DNA of 64,000 nucleotides, taken from Pedobacter paludis. Its GTDB lineage: Bacteria > Bacteroidota > Bacteroidia > Sphingobacteriales > Sphingobacteriaceae. A program made the position numbers and the translations under genes. Positions 31,022-39,950 of this stretch are shown piece by piece. The stretch covers positions 310,001-374,000 of the forward strand of contig NZ_QGNY01000004.1 in NCBI RefSeq assembly GCF_003173575.1. The letters run 5' to 3'. Below the pieces are notes generated by a model, which worked only from the letters and a program-made list of their open reading frames with translations, did not search any database and was not told the origin of the DNA. Each line of letters starts with the position of its first letter. The stretch's first letter is position 1.

Positions 31022-31543
31022 TTAACCTTCTCTTTCTTGTAGAGTTTTAACAATTCCTGCAATTTTACCACCGCTTGATTTAAGCGCAGATATAACATTC
31101 TTAGCTGGTGATTGTAATAATCCAACGATATCGCCAATAAGCTCTTCTCTTGATTTCAAGCTTACTAAGTTATTCAATTGGTCATCGCCAACATATACTG
31201 ATGAATCTATAAATGCTGCTTTAAGCAACGGTTTATCAGATGTTCTTCTCAAAGCTTTGATCAACTTAGCCGGAGCATTAGCTGTTTTTGAGAATAATAA
31301 TGATGAAGAGCCTTTAAGGGCTTCGTATATCTCAGAAGCATCGCCATCTAAACCTTCAATCGCTTTGCGGATTAAAGAGTTTTTAGCAACCTTCATTACG
31401 ATATCTCCTTCAAAACATTTGCGTCGGATATTATTAACCTGCTCAACAGAAAGGCTAGATGTATCTGCAATATAGAAATTGCCATACTCTTGCATTTGTC
31501 CTTGTAGTTCTAAAACTACTTCGTTTTTTTCTTCTCTGTTCAT
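31022..31543 (-). CDS. rplJ: 50S ribosomal protein L10 (uL10)
   Basis: 173 residues, normal length. The globular domain starts NREEKNEVVLELQ and includes the RRKCFEGDIVMKVAKNSL segment. The C-terminal helices that hold bL12 dimers cover the end. It starts two bases after the rplA stop, so translational coupling is likely, and there is no room for a separate L10 leader in front of it. Confidence 0.95.
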   Translation of the reverse strand: MNREEKNEVVLELQGQMQEYGNFYIADTSSLSVEQVNNIRRKCFEGDIVMKVAKNSLIRKAIEGLDGDASEIYEALKGSSSLLFSKTANAPAKLIKALRRTSDKPLLKAAFIDSSVYVGDDQLNNLVSLKSREELIGDIVGLLQSPAKNVISALKSSGGKIAGIVKTLQEREG

Positions 31544-31545
31544 GA

Positions 31546-32244
31546 TTAAATCCCCGCTACTGATTTAGTTTCGATTGCAATTCCAGGACTCATTGTAGAA
31601 GACACGTGAATGCTTTTAAAATAAGTTCCTTTTGCAGCAGAAGGTTTTAATTTAGAAATTACTTGAATAATTTCAAGTGCGTTTTCATAAATTTTATCTG
31701 CTGGGAATGATACTTTTCCTATCGAGGCGTGTATGATACCCGTTTTGTCTACTTTAAAATCAATTTTACCTGCTTTAACCTCAGTTACAGCTTTACCAAC
31801 TTCGTTAGTTACTGTACCTGATTTTGGGTTAGGCATTAAGTTCCTTGGACCTAAAACACGGCCCAATTTACCCACCTTAGCCATACAAGCTGGAGTAGTG
31901 ATAATAATGTCTACATCGGTCCAACCACCTTCAATTTTAGCCACATATTCGTCTAAACCTACGAAGTCTGCGCCAGCTGCTTTTGCTTCTTCTTCCTTAT
32001 CAGGAGTTACTAAAGCTAAAACACGTACAGTTTTACCTGTTCCGTGTGGTAAAGTAGCAATACCACGAACCATTTGATTGGCTTTACGTGGATCTACACC
32101 TAAAGATACATCAATATCAACTGATGCATCGAATTTAGTGGTAGTGATTTCTTTTACCAAAGCAGCAGCAGCCTGTAAAGTATAAGCTTTACCAGCTTCT
32201 ATTTTAGCATGTGCCTTTTTTTGATTTTTAGTTAATTTCGCCAC
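31546..32244 (-). CDS. rplA: 50S ribosomal protein L1 (uL1)
   Basis: 232 residues, with a GTG start (GTG GCG AAA). The two-domain L1 fold is shown by [20 protein letters not shown] (20), [11 protein letters not shown] and [19 protein letters not shown]. It forms the L1 stalk near the E site and in other bacteria represses its own operon. The gap to rplK is about 20 bases. Confidence 0.96.
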   Translation of the reverse strand: MAKLTKNQKKAHAKIEAGKAYTLQAAAALVKEITTTKFDASVDIDVSLGVDPRKANQMVRGIATLPHGTGKTVRVLALVTPDKEEEAKAAGADFVGLDEYVAKIEGGWTDVDIIITTPACMAKVGKLGRVLGPRNLMPNPKSGTVTNEVGKAVTEVKAGKIDFKVDKTGIIHASIGKVSFPADKIYENALEIIQVISKLKPSAAKGTYFKSIHVSSTMSPGIAIETKSVAGI

Positions 32245-32264
32245 TGTTGTAAACTGTTTTTTAA

Positions 32265-32708
32265 TTAATTGTTCCAGGGTGCGTCACCAGAAACGGTGAT
32301 TCCCATACTGCGTGCTGTACCGGCAACCATACTCATTGCAGATTCGATTGTAAATGCATTTAAATCAGGCATTTTATCTTCAGCAATAACTTTAATCTGG
32401 TCCCAGGTCACCGATCCAACTTTTTTACGGTTAGGCTCAGCAGAACCACTCTGTAATTTAGTAGCATCTTTTAATTGGATAGCTACAGGAGGGGTTTTGA
32501 TGATGAAATCGAATGACTTATCAGCATAAACAGTAATTACAACTGGCAATACTTTACCTGCTTTATCTTGGGTACGAGCGTTGTACTGTTTGCAAAACTC
32601 CATGATGTTAACACCTTTAGCACCTAATGCAGGCCCTACTGGTGGCGATGGATTTGCAGCTCCGCCTTTGATCTGTAATTTGATCATTGCACTGACTTCT
32701 TTTGCCAT
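32265..32708 (-). CDS. rplK: 50S ribosomal protein L11 (uL11)
   Basis: 147 residues. The N-terminal domain carries the Pro-rich [20 protein letters not shown] (20 residues), the thiostrepton-site signature. The C-terminal RNA-binding domain ends [12 protein letters not shown]. First gene of the rplKAJL set, about 145 bases after nusG, with a hairpin in the gap. Confidence 0.97.
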   Translation of the reverse strand: MAKEVSAMIKLQIKGGAANPSPPVGPALGAKGVNIMEFCKQYNARTQDKAGKVLPVVITVYADKSFDFIIKTPPVAIQLKDATKLQSGSAEPNRKKVGSVTWDQIKVIAEDKMPDLNAFTIESAMSMVAGTARSMGITVSGDAPWNN

Positions 32709-32790
32709 TTTGTGTTTTTTGTTTATTTAAAACTCAATGTTAAATATTGGAAGCATGTAACATTTAATTCCAGACGGTTTTATACAAAAC

Positions 32791-32827
32791 CAAAAGGACT
32801 GCAAAGATATGGATAATCTTGCAGTCC
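32791..32827 (-). terminator. Hairpin between nusG and rplK
   Basis: GGACTGCAAAGAT (32796-32808) pairs with ATCTTGCAGTCC (32816-32827) with one bulged base. On the minus strand UUUUGGUUUUG follows, a weak U-run. The same segment contains minus-strand TATCTTTG (32802-32809), a possible -7 element for rplK. Confidence 0.6.
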
Positions 32828-32853
32828 TACAATATATTTTGAAAATAAATTTC

Positions 32854-33393
32854 TTACTCTTTTTCTACTTGCATATAGTTAAGTTCTAGTGGTGTCTTAC
32901 GACCAAAAATCTTAACCATTACTTTTAGTTTTTTCTTCTCTTCGTTAACCTCTTCGATTACACCAGAGAAACCGTTGAAAGGTCCATCCATAACTTTAAT
33001 GCCCTCGCCAACATAATAAGGAACATTCATGGTTTCACCCTGTTCGCTCATTTCATCAACCACACCTAAAATACGGTTAACTTCTGCCTGGCGCATTGGA
33101 ATTGGATTGCCTGCTTTATCACCCAAGAAACCAATAACACTATTTATTCCTTTAATGATGTGCTCTAATTCTCCATCTAATGATGCTTCGATTAAAACAT
33201 AGCCAGGATAAAAGTTACGTTCTTTGGCAATTTTTTTACCATCTTTCATTTGATAGTATTTTTCCATCGGGATTAACACCTGTGGAACCAAATGAGAGAA
33301 ACCTAAACGGCTGATCTCCGCATCAATATACTGTTTTACCTTCTTTTCTTTACCGCTAACAGCCCTTACAACATACCATTTTAGATCGCTCAT
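32854..33393 (-). CDS. nusG: Transcription termination/antitermination factor NusG
   Basis: 179 residues. The NGN domain opens with DLKWYVVRAVSGKEKKVKQY (20) and includes the KIAKERNFYPGYVLIEA segment. The C-terminal KOW domain has EGIKVMDGPFNGFSGVIEEV (20). It binds RNA polymerase and links it to Rho or the ribosome. It starts 9 bases after the secE stop. Confidence 0.96.
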   Translation of the reverse strand: MSDLKWYVVRAVSGKEKKVKQYIDAEISRLGFSHLVPQVLIPMEKYYQMKDGKKIAKERNFYPGYVLIEASLDGELEHIIKGINSVIGFLGDKAGNPIPMRQAEVNRILGVVDEMSEQGETMNVPYYVGEGIKVMDGPFNGFSGVIEEVNEEKKKLKVMVKIFGRKTPLELNYMQVEKE

Positions 33394-33402
33394 CGGGAAA
33401 TA

Positions 33403-33600
33403 TTAATTAGAAAGTGATTTATAAAAAGTATCTAACACAAATGTAGATCCTTTATCCATTGCAAAAATAACAAGTGCAATTATTAAAGAAGCTACTAAAA
33501 CAAGAATCGCAGAACTTTGCAGCTCGCCCCAAGTAGGCCATGTAACCTTATTGGTCATTTCATCGTATGATTCTTTTATAAACTCAACTACTTTAGCCAT
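33403..33600 (-). CDS. secE: Preprotein translocase subunit SecE
   Basis: 65 residues, the short one-TM form. An amphipathic N-terminal helix (VVEFIKESYDEMTNKVTWPT) precedes one membrane segment (about 32-48). Position between tRNA-Trp and nusG supports the call. It clamps SecY in the translocon. Confidence 0.93.
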   Translation of the reverse strand: MAKVVEFIKESYDEMTNKVTWPTWGELQSSAILVLVASLIIALVIFAMDKGSTFVLDTFYKSLSN

Positions 33601-33603
33601 ATC

Positions 33604-33702
33604 AAATTATTGAATGAGTGAATGAGTAAATGAGTGAACGATATAACTTTAAAGCTTAGCTTCAAATTCAATCATTCACTCATTCTAAAACTCAATCATT
33701 AT
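33604..33702. repeat. Octamer-period repeat with inverted copy upstream of secE
   Basis: TGAATGAG-TGAATGAG-TAAATGAG-TGAAC (33611-33639), and inverted ATTCAATCATTCACTCATTC (33667-33686) plus CTCAATCATT. Related words recur beside the tRNA genes at 35234-35261 and 35389-35404 and after the gene ending at 38100. Confidence 0.65.
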
Positions 33703-33708
33703 GTTTAG

Positions 33709-33779
33709 CACGGGAACAAGGATTCGAACCCTGATCAAAGGTTTTGGAGACCTCTATTCTACCGTTGAACTATTCCCGT
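33709..33779 (-). tRNA. tRNA-Trp (CCA)
   Basis: Acceptor arms ACGGGAA and TTCCCGT pair through seven bases. The anticodon loop is CTCCAAA, anticodon CCA, with A36-A37-A38, a MiaA-type site. The T-arm has GGTTCGAATCC. Discriminator G; no CCA is encoded. Confidence 0.95.
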
Positions 33780-33780
33780 A

Positions 33781-33813
33781 TAAAAAAGAGCTAGCCTAAA
33801 CTAGCTCTTTTTG
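33781..33813 (-). terminator. Intrinsic terminator after tuf
   Basis: AAAAAGAGCTAG (33783-33794) pairs perfectly with CTAGCTCTTTTT (33801-33812). It lies between the tuf stop and tRNA-Trp. Confidence 0.88.
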
Positions 33814-33833
33814 TATTATATTTAAGCTTAAAA

Positions 33834-35021
33834 TTAAGCTAAGATTTCAGTTACCTGACCAGCACCTACTGTTCTACCACCCTCACGGATAGCGAAACGT
33901 AGACCTTTTTCCATTGCGATTGCGTTAATCAATTTTACTGTGATTGTAACGTTATCACCAGGCATTACCATTTCAGTTCCTTCAGCTAGTGAAATTTCAC
34001 CAGTTACGTCTGTAGTACGGAAATAGAATTGTGGACGGTATTTGTTAAAGAATGGAGTGTGACGACCACCTTCTGCTTTTGATAATACATAGATCTCAGC
34101 TTTGAAATCTGTGTGAGGAGTTACCGAACCTGGTTTACAGATTACCATACCACGACGGATATCAGTTTTCTCAATACCACGTAACAATAAACCAACGTTA
34201 TCACCAGCTTCACCGTAATCTAAAATTTTACGGAACATCTCAACACCAGTAACTGTAGATTTTAAGTTCTCAGCACCCATACCTAAGATTTCAACTGGAT
34301 CTCCAGAGTTGATTACACCACGCTCAATACGACCAGTTGCTACAGTACCACGACCAGTGATCGAGAATACATCTTCAACAGGCATTAAGAATGGAAGATC
34401 AGTTAAACGTGGAGGAATTGGAATGTAGCTATCAACAGCATCCATTAATTCCATAATTTTTGCTACCCATTTAGCATCTCCGTTCAAACCACCTAAAGCA
34501 GAACCTTGAATAACAGGAATATCATCACCAGGGAAATCGTAGAACGATAATAATTCACGAACTTCCATTTCTACTAATTCTAATAATTCAGGATCATCAA
34601 CCATATCCACTTTGTTCATGAATACAACCAACGAAGGTACACCAACCTGACGAGCTAACAAGATGTGCTCACGAGTTTGTGGCATTGGACCATCAGTAGC
34701 AGCAACAACGATAATAGCACCATCCATTTGAGCCGCACCTGTAACCATGTTTTTAACATAATCCGCGTGACCTGGACAATCTACGTGTGCGTAGTGACGG
34801 TTTGCAGTTGAATACTCAACGTGCGCAGTATTAATAGTAATACCTCTTTCTTTTTCCTCAGGAGCTGAGTCAATTGAATCGAATGAACGTGCCTCAGATA
34901 AACCTGCATCAGCTAAAACTTTTGTAATAGCTGCTGTTAAAGTTGTTTTACCGTGATCGACGTGACCGATTGTACCGATGTTTAAGTGCGGTTTACTACG
35001 GTCAAATTTTTCTTTTGCCAT
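33834..35021 (-). CDS. tuf: Elongation factor Tu
   Basis: 395 residues, normal length. The G domain shows [10 protein letters not shown] (G1), the switch-I segment [25 protein letters not shown] (G3) and NKVDMVDD (G4). The barrel domains end [12 protein letters not shown]. It delivers aminoacyl-tRNA to the ribosome. It is preceded by four tRNA genes and likely cotranscribed with them. Confidence 0.98.
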   Translation of the reverse strand: MAKEKFDRSKPHLNIGTIGHVDHGKTTLTAAITKVLADAGLSEARSFDSIDSAPEEKERGITINTAHVEYSTANRHYAHVDCPGHADYVKNMVTGAAQMDGAIIVVAATDGPMPQTREHILLARQVGVPSLVVFMNKVDMVDDPELLELVEMEVRELLSFYDFPGDDIPVIQGSALGGLNGDAKWVAKIMELMDAVDSYIPIPPRLTDLPFLMPVEDVFSITGRGTVATGRIERGVINSGDPVEILGMGAENLKSTVTGVEMFRKILDYGEAGDNVGLLLRGIEKTDIRRGMVICKPGSVTPHTDFKAEIYVLSKAEGGRHTPFFNKYRPQFYFRTTDVTGEISLAEGTEMVMPGDNVTITVKLINAIAMEKGLRFAIREGGRTVGAGQVTEILA

Positions 35022-35146
35022 TTTATTTATAACTAATTAGTAGGTTAACTTTTTATTATTTTTATTTATTGTTTTATTGCAATGCAACACAAAAAACCTT
35101 GTCTACTCTGTAACTTAAACAGATTTAACAAAGCTTTATTATCCTG

Positions 35147-35218
<72 letters not shown>

Positions 35219-35304
35219 TTTTTAAAAGCTCATTAGTTCAATCATTCATTAGCTCATTCGTTTTTAACGAACTAGTGAACCAACTTATTAATGAACAATC
35301 CAAG

Positions 35305-35377
35305 AGCGGAAGACGAGGTTCGAACTCGCGACCTATAGCTTGGAAGGCTATCGCTCTACCAACTGAGCTACTTCCGC
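35305..35377 (-). tRNA. tRNA-Gly (TCC)
   Basis: Acceptor GCGGAAG pairs with CTTCCGC. Anticodon stem ATAGC/GCTAT around CTTCCAA, anticodon TCC. T-arm AGTTCGAACCT. No CCA encoded. Confidence 0.95.
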
Positions 35378-35464
35378 TTTTTCTTAATGATTGAATGAGT
35401 GAATTATGAAACGACGGAATGCAAACATCCTATCATTAAAACTAACCATTTGTACATTAAACTG

Positions 35465-35547
35465 TGGGGGGAGAAGGATTCGAACCTTCGAAATCTTGCG
35501 ATAACAGAGTTACAGTCTGTCCCATTTGGCCGCTCTGGAATCCCCCC
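35465..35547 (-). tRNA. tRNA-Tyr (GTA)
   Basis: 83 bases with a long variable arm. Acceptor GGGGGGA pairs with TCCCCCC. Anticodon stem ACAGA/TCTGT around CTGTAAC, anticodon GTA with A36-A37. Discriminator A; no CCA encoded. Confidence 0.95.
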
Positions 35548-35586
35548 TACTTTTATTTCAAAATACCAACACTTTAAAATAAAAAG

Positions 35587-35659
<73 letters not shown>

Positions 35660-35786
35660 TTTAAATTTTCTGCAATGATACGAAAAATCTTCATTTTTCA
35701 TATTATTAACGTGTTTTTTAAAACTATTATCTATTCACAGAACTAACCTTTTCTTCTTAGCTTAACACCGTTTCCGAAAGGGAATG

Positions 35787-35817
35787 CAAATCTACACAAT
35801 TATATTTCACTTCAAAA
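35787..35817 (-). promoter_or_regulatory. Promoter of the tRNA-tuf unit
   Basis: On the minus strand TTTTG (35817-35813), an 18-base spacer and TAGATTTG (35794-35787) form a near-perfect Bacteroidota promoter. It lies between the hpf terminator and tRNA-Thr(TGT). Confidence 0.75.
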
Positions 35818-35824
35818 TAAATTT

Positions 35825-35858
35825 GAAAAAAAATTAGCGAACTTTTCAGTTCGCTAAC
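35825..35858 (-). terminator. Intrinsic terminator after hpf
   Basis: TTAGCGAAC (35834-35842) pairs perfectly with GTTCGCTAA (35849-35857); on the minus strand a U-rich run follows. It separates hpf from the tRNA promoter. Confidence 0.88.
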
Positions 35859-35888
35859 CCAATATTTACTCAATAAAAGAATAGGTGC

Positions 35889-36236
35889 TTAATAATCAGT
35901 TGTTTCGCTTTCGCTTAAAATTGCTTTATGCTCACTTAATTTTGCACGGGTTTTATCTTTATGTTTTGTTATTTGCTTTCTTAACGATTCAATTGCCAAA
36001 TCTGTGGCTTCTTCAAATGATTTACATTGTTCTTTAGCGAACAGCGTTCCGCCCGGTACAATGAGTTTTATCTCACTGATCTTATTGGCCTCGTCTTCTA
36101 CGTTCTCTAATTTTAAATACACTTCACCACTAATAATCTGGTCAAAAAACTGATCAAGCTTGTTAGCCTTCTTCTGTATAAAATCTAACAACTTACTGTC
36201 TGCACTGAAGTGGATTGATTGAACTCCGATTTTCAT
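35889..36236 (-). CDS. hpf: Ribosome hibernation-promoting factor, HPF/RaiA family
   Basis: 115 residues, a short-type factor of one RaiA/S30AE domain: MKIGVQSIHFSADSKLLDFI at the start, then EVYLKLEN and SFEEATDLAIESLRKQ, and a Lys-rich end followed by a short acidic tail. It binds the 30S decoding region of idle ribosomes and promotes dimerisation or inactivation. It follows xer with a 14-base gap that contains a perfect Shine-Dalgarno, AAGGAGG, four bases before ATG. That is rare in this window (the only other strong one is rpsU). Confidence 0.92.
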   Translation of the reverse strand: MKIGVQSIHFSADSKLLDFIQKKANKLDQFFDQIISGEVYLKLENVEDEANKISEIKLIVPGGTLFAKEQCKSFEEATDLAIESLRKQITKHKDKTRAKLSEHKAILSESETTDY

Positions 36237-36240
36237 TTTT

Positions 36241-36247
36241 CCTCCTT
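36241..36247 (-). promoter_or_regulatory. Strong Shine-Dalgarno of hpf
   Basis: Minus-strand AAGGAGG, spacer AAAA, then ATG. It fills the short gap between the xer stop and the hpf start. Strong SD sequences are not normally used in Bacteroidota. Confidence 0.8.
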
Positions 36248-36250
36248 TTT

Positions 36251-37135
36251 TTATGCCTTTGGATGGGCTTGTTTATAAATTGTTTTTAATCTTTCGATCG
36301 AATTGTGTGTGTAAACCTGGGTGGCTGCTAAACTTGCGTGGCCTAAAAGTTCTTTAATTGCATTTAAATCTGCCCCTGCATTTAATAACGTTGTAGCATA
36401 ACTATGACGCAAAACATGCGGGCTTTTTTTCTCATTTGTAGAAATATGGTTTAGGTACGAGGTTACTACCCGGTAAATCAATTTAGGATAAGCCGGTGCT
36501 CCTGTATTTGTAACGATTAATATTAACAAATTGTTATTAAAGTTTTGCAACTTTTTTAGTTCAAGATAGTTATTTATCTGATTGATAAGCTGTTTATTTA
36601 CCGGGATAATTCTTTCCTTATTCCTTTTTCCCAAAACTTTAATTGTTCCAGAATATAAATCAACATCAAGCTCCTTTAACTGTAATAACTCGGTTAAACG
36701 CATACCCGTACCAAAGAGCAATTCTATTATTAAATGATCTCTAACAGAAGGAAAACTATTATCAAAATATTGTTCAGAATCTAAAAGATGATCCATTTTT
36801 TGCGCATCAATAAAAACCGGAAGGCGTTTTGGTATTTTAGGCGCTTTAATTAAAACTGTTGGGTTTTGATCTATCTTTTCTTCCCTTAATAAAAATTTAT
36901 AAAAACTTCTTAAAGCAGATATTTTTCTATTGATGGTATTCTCTGATGTTTCCTTTTCCATCAAATCAACCATAAAGCTCCGAAGATGCGTATGCTTAAT
37001 TTCTTGAAATTTGAGATCGAATGTAGTATTTATGTATTCCTCAAACTGATCTAAATCTATTTGATAAGAAGTGATGGTGTGCTGAGAATAGCGCTTCTCG
37101 TGAGTTAAATATGTAATAAAACTTTTTAGCAACAT
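36251..37135 (-). CDS. XerC/XerD-type tyrosine recombinase
   Basis: 294 residues, the usual Xer length. The N-terminal SAM-like domain spans 1-95. The catalytic set is complete: Arg146 (GTGMRLTEL), Lys170 (GKRNKER), His240 and Arg243 (HVLRHSY), His266 (LGHASL) and the nucleophile Tyr275 (TQVYTH). It probably resolves chromosome dimers at dif. Its place inside an rpsU-hpf-tuf neighbourhood, without cargo or repeats, argues against a mobile integrase. Whether it is XerC or XerD cannot be decided here. Confidence 0.88.
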   Translation of the reverse strand: MLLKSFITYLTHEKRYSQHTITSYQIDLDQFEEYINTTFDLKFQEIKHTHLRSFMVDLMEKETSENTINRKISALRSFYKFLLREEKIDQNPTVLIKAPKIPKRLPVFIDAQKMDHLLDSEQYFDNSFPSVRDHLIIELLFGTGMRLTELLQLKELDVDLYSGTIKVLGKRNKERIIPVNKQLINQINNYLELKKLQNFNNNLLILIVTNTGAPAYPKLIYRVVTSYLNHISTNEKKSPHVLRHSYATTLLNAGADLNAIKELLGHASLAATQVYTHNSIERLKTIYKQAHPKA

Positions 37136-37240
37136 TCGGTATATTTTGCAAAGGCATTAATATGAAGTTACAAATTGTTTTGATATAAAGAAATCATTAA
37201 TTAATTGTTTATTGTAAATTTTGAAAAGTAGCATAAAACA

Positions 37241-37271
37241 AAAAAGCCCTCAGAAAAAATCTGAAGGCTTT
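37241..37271 (-). terminator. Intrinsic terminator after rpsU
   Basis: AAAGCCCTCAGA pairs with TCTGAAGGCTTT (one C-A mismatch) around an A-rich loop. A U-run follows on the minus strand. It makes rpsU a single-gene transcript. Confidence 0.82.
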
Positions 37272-37291
37272 AATTATATATCTTGAACAAC

Positions 37292-37486
37292 TTATACAGT
37301 TGGATCTTGATTCATGTTTTGAATATAAACAGCATGTTTAATTTCAGTACGACGAGCAACGGATTTTTTCTCGTATGCTTGGCGACTACGTAGTTCTCTC
37401 AATACACCAGTTTTTTCAAACTTTTTCTTGAAACGTTTTAGGGCTTTATCTAATGATTCGCCATCTTTAATGTTAATAATGATCAT
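37292..37486 (-). CDS. rpsU: 30S ribosomal protein S21 (bS21)
   Basis: 64 residues, normal length: MIIINIKDGESLDKALKR, then FKKKFEKTGVLRELRSRQAY (20), with a basic C-terminus. bS21 sits by the 3' end of 16S rRNA. In Bacteroidota it helps bS18 and bS6 hide the anti-Shine-Dalgarno. The mRNA carries AGGAGGT 11 bases before ATG, one of only two strong SD sequences I find in the window, which fits self-regulation by bS21 level. Own promoter and terminator. Confidence 0.96.
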   Translation of the reverse strand: MIIINIKDGESLDKALKRFKKKFEKTGVLRELRSRQAYEKKSVARRTEIKHAVYIQNMNQDPTV

Positions 37487-37497
37487 AACGCTGAAAT

Positions 37498-37504
37498 ACC
37501 TCCT
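37498..37504 (-). promoter_or_regulatory. Strong Shine-Dalgarno of rpsU
   Basis: Minus-strand AGGAGGT within GAGAGGAGGTA, 11-base spacer to the rpsU ATG. Complementary to the 16S rRNA tail. Confidence 0.85.
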
Positions 37505-37541
37505 CTCGTGGTTTTTTTTAATTCCCTTATTATCGGGGATG

Positions 37542-37549
37542 CAAATGTA
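37542..37549 (-). promoter_or_regulatory. Candidate -7 element of rpsU
   Basis: Minus-strand TACATTTG fits TAnnTTTG. TTTC lies 19 bases upstream, one base off the -33 consensus. The leader would be about 50 bases. Confidence 0.6.
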
Positions 37550-37713
37550 AGTAAATTATTGAGAATGAGAAAGGTTTTTAAAAGAAATAATATATAGGCA
37601 AAAAACTAAAAGTTACTCTTATTCTTTAATACATAAAGTTGATAAATTTTTATTCAATCTCATCATGTTTTATTCTATTCTTTCCCTACATTTAATTTAT
37701 AACATTATATTTT

Positions 37714-38100
37714 ATGACAAAAGGTAAAAAAGTAATTTCCATCATCTCCGTAGTTCTTATATTAATTTTGGTTGGCCTGTGTTATTACCGATATTTCTTT
37801 GTTTTTGGTGAAGGGGTTAAGGCTGGAGAACTAAACTACGTTGTAAAGAAAGGTTATATATTTAAAACCTATGAGGGAAAATTAATTCAAAGTGGAATTA
37901 AATCTCGCCAAACCGGAACCTTGCAGAATAATGAATTTGAATTCTCTATTGCGAATAAGGATATAGCCGATAAAATGATGGCCAACAGTGGTAAGTTTTA
38001 CGAGCTGCATTATAAAGAATACAAAAACACCTTGCCCTGGAGAGGTTTTAGTGTTTATGTTGTAGATAGCATTCTTACTTCGAAAGATATACCGCAATAA
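37714..38100 (+). CDS. Small membrane-anchored protein, unknown
   Basis: 128 residues. One membrane helix (about 8-26) is followed by an exported domain of about 100 residues: GELNYVVKKGYIFKTYEGKL, then NNEFEFSIANKDIA and the end YELHYKEY...WRGFSVYVVD. It looks like a complete beta-rich domain conserved in Bacteroidota, where it carries no reliable functional name. Flanks are intergenic on both sides, so context gives no clue. Confidence 0.7.
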   Translation: MTKGKKVISIISVVLILILVGLCYYRYFFVFGEGVKAGELNYVVKKGYIFKTYEGKLIQSGIKSRQTGTLQNNEFEFSIANKDIADKMMANSGKFYELHYKEYKNTLPWRGFSVYVVDSILTSKDIPQ

Positions 38101-38186
38101 ATTGAACGGGAGCATGATTGAATTTTAAATAATTTGGCACACAGCCATTCACTAATTCAATCATTCAAAATTTAATCCTTTAAAGG

Positions 38187-38363
38187 CTAGCCTTTTTTCT
38201 TTGGAACTTTTGCGCCTTCTTTTCTAGCTTCGGATAAACCAATAGCTATCGCTTGCTTTTTGGAGGTTACTTTTTTGCCTGATCCGCTTTTAAGTTTTCC
38301 CTCTTTCATTTCGTGTATGGTTTTTTCTACTTTGTCACCAGCTTTTTCTGAATACTTTGCCAT
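38187..38363 (-). CDS. DUF6496 small basic protein
   Basis: 58 residues from the ATG at 38363. An ATG four codons upstream (38375) lies inside a tandem repeat and is less likely. Sequence is Lys-rich: KVEKTIHEMKEGKLKSGSGK and then AIAIGLSEARKEGAKVPKKK, the DUF6496 pattern. It resembles small basic, stress-type or nucleic-acid-associated proteins, but the function is unknown. Confidence 0.78.
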   Translation of the reverse strand: MAKYSEKAGDKVEKTIHEMKEGKLKSGSGKKVTSKKQAIAIGLSEARKEGAKVPKKKG

Positions 38364-38370
38364 AATATTA

Positions 38371-38407
38371 GTCATTGGTCATTGGTCATTGGTCATTGGT
38401 CATTGGT
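38371..38407. repeat. Tandem GTCATTG repeat, five copies
   Basis: Five consecutive identical seven-base units starting at 38371, directly upstream of the DUF6496 gene. Confidence 0.9.
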
Positions 38408-38444
38408 AAAAACACCTTTGGGTAAACGTTGGTTTTAAAATTTT

Positions 38445-38484
38445 TTGTTAAAAAAAATCCGGAGGTGGTTAAACACTCCGGATT
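38445..38484 (-). terminator. Intrinsic terminator after the acyl-CoA dehydrogenase gene
   Basis: ATCCGGAG (38457-38464) pairs with CTCCGGAT (38476-38483); on the minus strand it is followed by a run of U. Confidence 0.85.
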
Positions 38485-38512
38485 ACTCATAATATATTTG
38501 GTTTTAATAAGG

Positions 38513-38547
38513 TTGAAGGATGAAGGTTTAAGGTGTAAGGCTTAAGT
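38513..38547. repeat. Degenerate heptamer repeat
   Basis: TTGAAGG-ATGAAGG-TTTAAGG-TGTAAGG-CTTAAGT: five seven-base units, each keeping the AAG core. Confidence 0.7.
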
Positions 38548-38578
38548 ATTACTTAAAACCACTACCTTTAAAGGCCTT

Positions 38579-39733
38579 CTACCTTGATAATATCTCTCTG
38601 GCAATTACAATCTTTTGTATTTCGGATGTCCCCTCGCCTATTGTGCATAATTTACTATCGCGATAAAACTTTTCTACCGGAAAGTCTTTCGTATAACCGT
38701 AGCCTCCAAATATCTGTACGGCTTCTGTCGCCACTTTAACCGAAACTTCCGAAGCAAAATATTTCGCCATTGCAGATTCTTTAGTCATTGGCAAATGCCT
38801 GTTCTTTAAATCTGCCGCCTGGCGGATTAATAATTCAGCGGCTTCAATTTCCGTAGCCATATCAGCCAGTTTAAAACTAATGGCCTGAAAGCTCGAAATT
38901 GGCTGACCAAATTGCTGGCGCTGCTTAGAATATGCAACCGCAGCATCAAAAGCACCTTTTGCAATTCCCAATGCTAATGCGGCAATTGAAATTCTTCCAC
39001 CATCTAAAACTTTCATGGCCTGCTTAAAGCCCTCGCCAACATTACCCAATAAGTTGGCTTTTGGAACTCGGCAATTATCGAAAATCATTTCTGTAGTTTC
39101 TGATGCACGCATTCCCAATTTATTTTCTTTTTTCCCTGCAGAAAAACCTGGCGTTCCTCGTTCTACTACTATTGCTGATATCCCTTTCGAACTACCTTGT
39201 TCACCTGTTCTTACCATTACAACAGCTACATCTCCACTTTTTCCGTGGGTTATCCAGTTTTTTGCGCCATTAATAATATAATCATCGCCATCTTCAACAG
39301 CAGTGGTCATCATTCTTAAGGCATCAGAACCTGTATTTGCTTCTGTTAAACCCCAAGCACCTATCCATTCTGCTGTAGCCAATTTTGGCAACCATTTTTG
39401 TTTTTGTTCTTCAGTTGCGAAGGCCAAAATATGCCCTGTACATAAAGAATTATGCGCAGCCAATGATAAGCCAATCGAACCACAAACTCTTGCTACTTCT
39501 ACAATTACATCAACATATTCCTGATAACCCAAACCCGAGCCACCATATTCTTCTGGAACCAATACGCCCATTAGACCCAACTCTCCCAATTGCTTGAACA
39601 ATTCTACTGGGAAATATTGCGCTTCATCCCACTCCATTATATTTGGGCGAATGTTTTTCTCTGCAAAATCGCGGACCATGGCCTTTACACTCTGCTGAGT
39701 TTCTGTTTCTGAAAAATTAAAGCTTACGCTCAT
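38579..39733 (-). CDS. Acyl-CoA dehydrogenase
   Basis: 384 residues, full length. N-terminal helical domain, then the FAD-binding signature ([17 protein letters not shown], about 130) and the second signature near the C-terminus ([20 protein letters not shown], 20 residues) with the catalytic Glu expected in the GEGTSEIQ segment. It oxidises acyl-CoA to enoyl-CoA, passing electrons to ETF. A butyryl/short-chain or isovaleryl-type enzyme is plausible, but chain length cannot be set. Single-gene unit. Confidence 0.92.
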   Translation of the reverse strand: MSVSFNFSETETQQSVKAMVRDFAEKNIRPNIMEWDEAQYFPVELFKQLGELGLMGVLVPEEYGGSGLGYQEYVDVIVEVARVCGSIGLSLAAHNSLCTGHILAFATEEQKQKWLPKLATAEWIGAWGLTEANTGSDALRMMTTAVEDGDDYIINGAKNWITHGKSGDVAVVMVRTGEQGSSKGISAIVVERGTPGFSAGKKENKLGMRASETTEMIFDNCRVPKANLLGNVGEGFKQAMKVLDGGRISIAALALGIAKGAFDAAVAYSKQRQQFGQPISSFQAISFKLADMATEIEAAELLIRQAADLKNRHLPMTKESAMAKYFASEVSVKVATEAVQIFGGYGYTKDFPVEKFYRDSKLCTIGEGTSEIQKIVIAREILSR

Positions 39734-39950
39734 TAAGTTTATATTTTAAGCTAGTTGGTGCAATTATAAACAATTATTTTATAGTTAGTTACCATTAAAT
39801 ATTCGTGGAGTTATAGAATGAAATGGTATTTGGTTCAATTAGTTATTCGGTTAATTTGAAACCTTGAAATGATCCCTTTAAAGTTTTTTTATTTTTTTTT
39901 CCATTAAACAAGGAATCTCACGCCAGTCCAAACGAAAGAGAGGAACTTTA

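Noticed and set aside
36251..37135. Xer-type recombinase as sign of a mobile element
   Set aside because: It has no attachment-site repeats or cargo, Xer-typical length, and lies within a conserved housekeeping neighbourhood.
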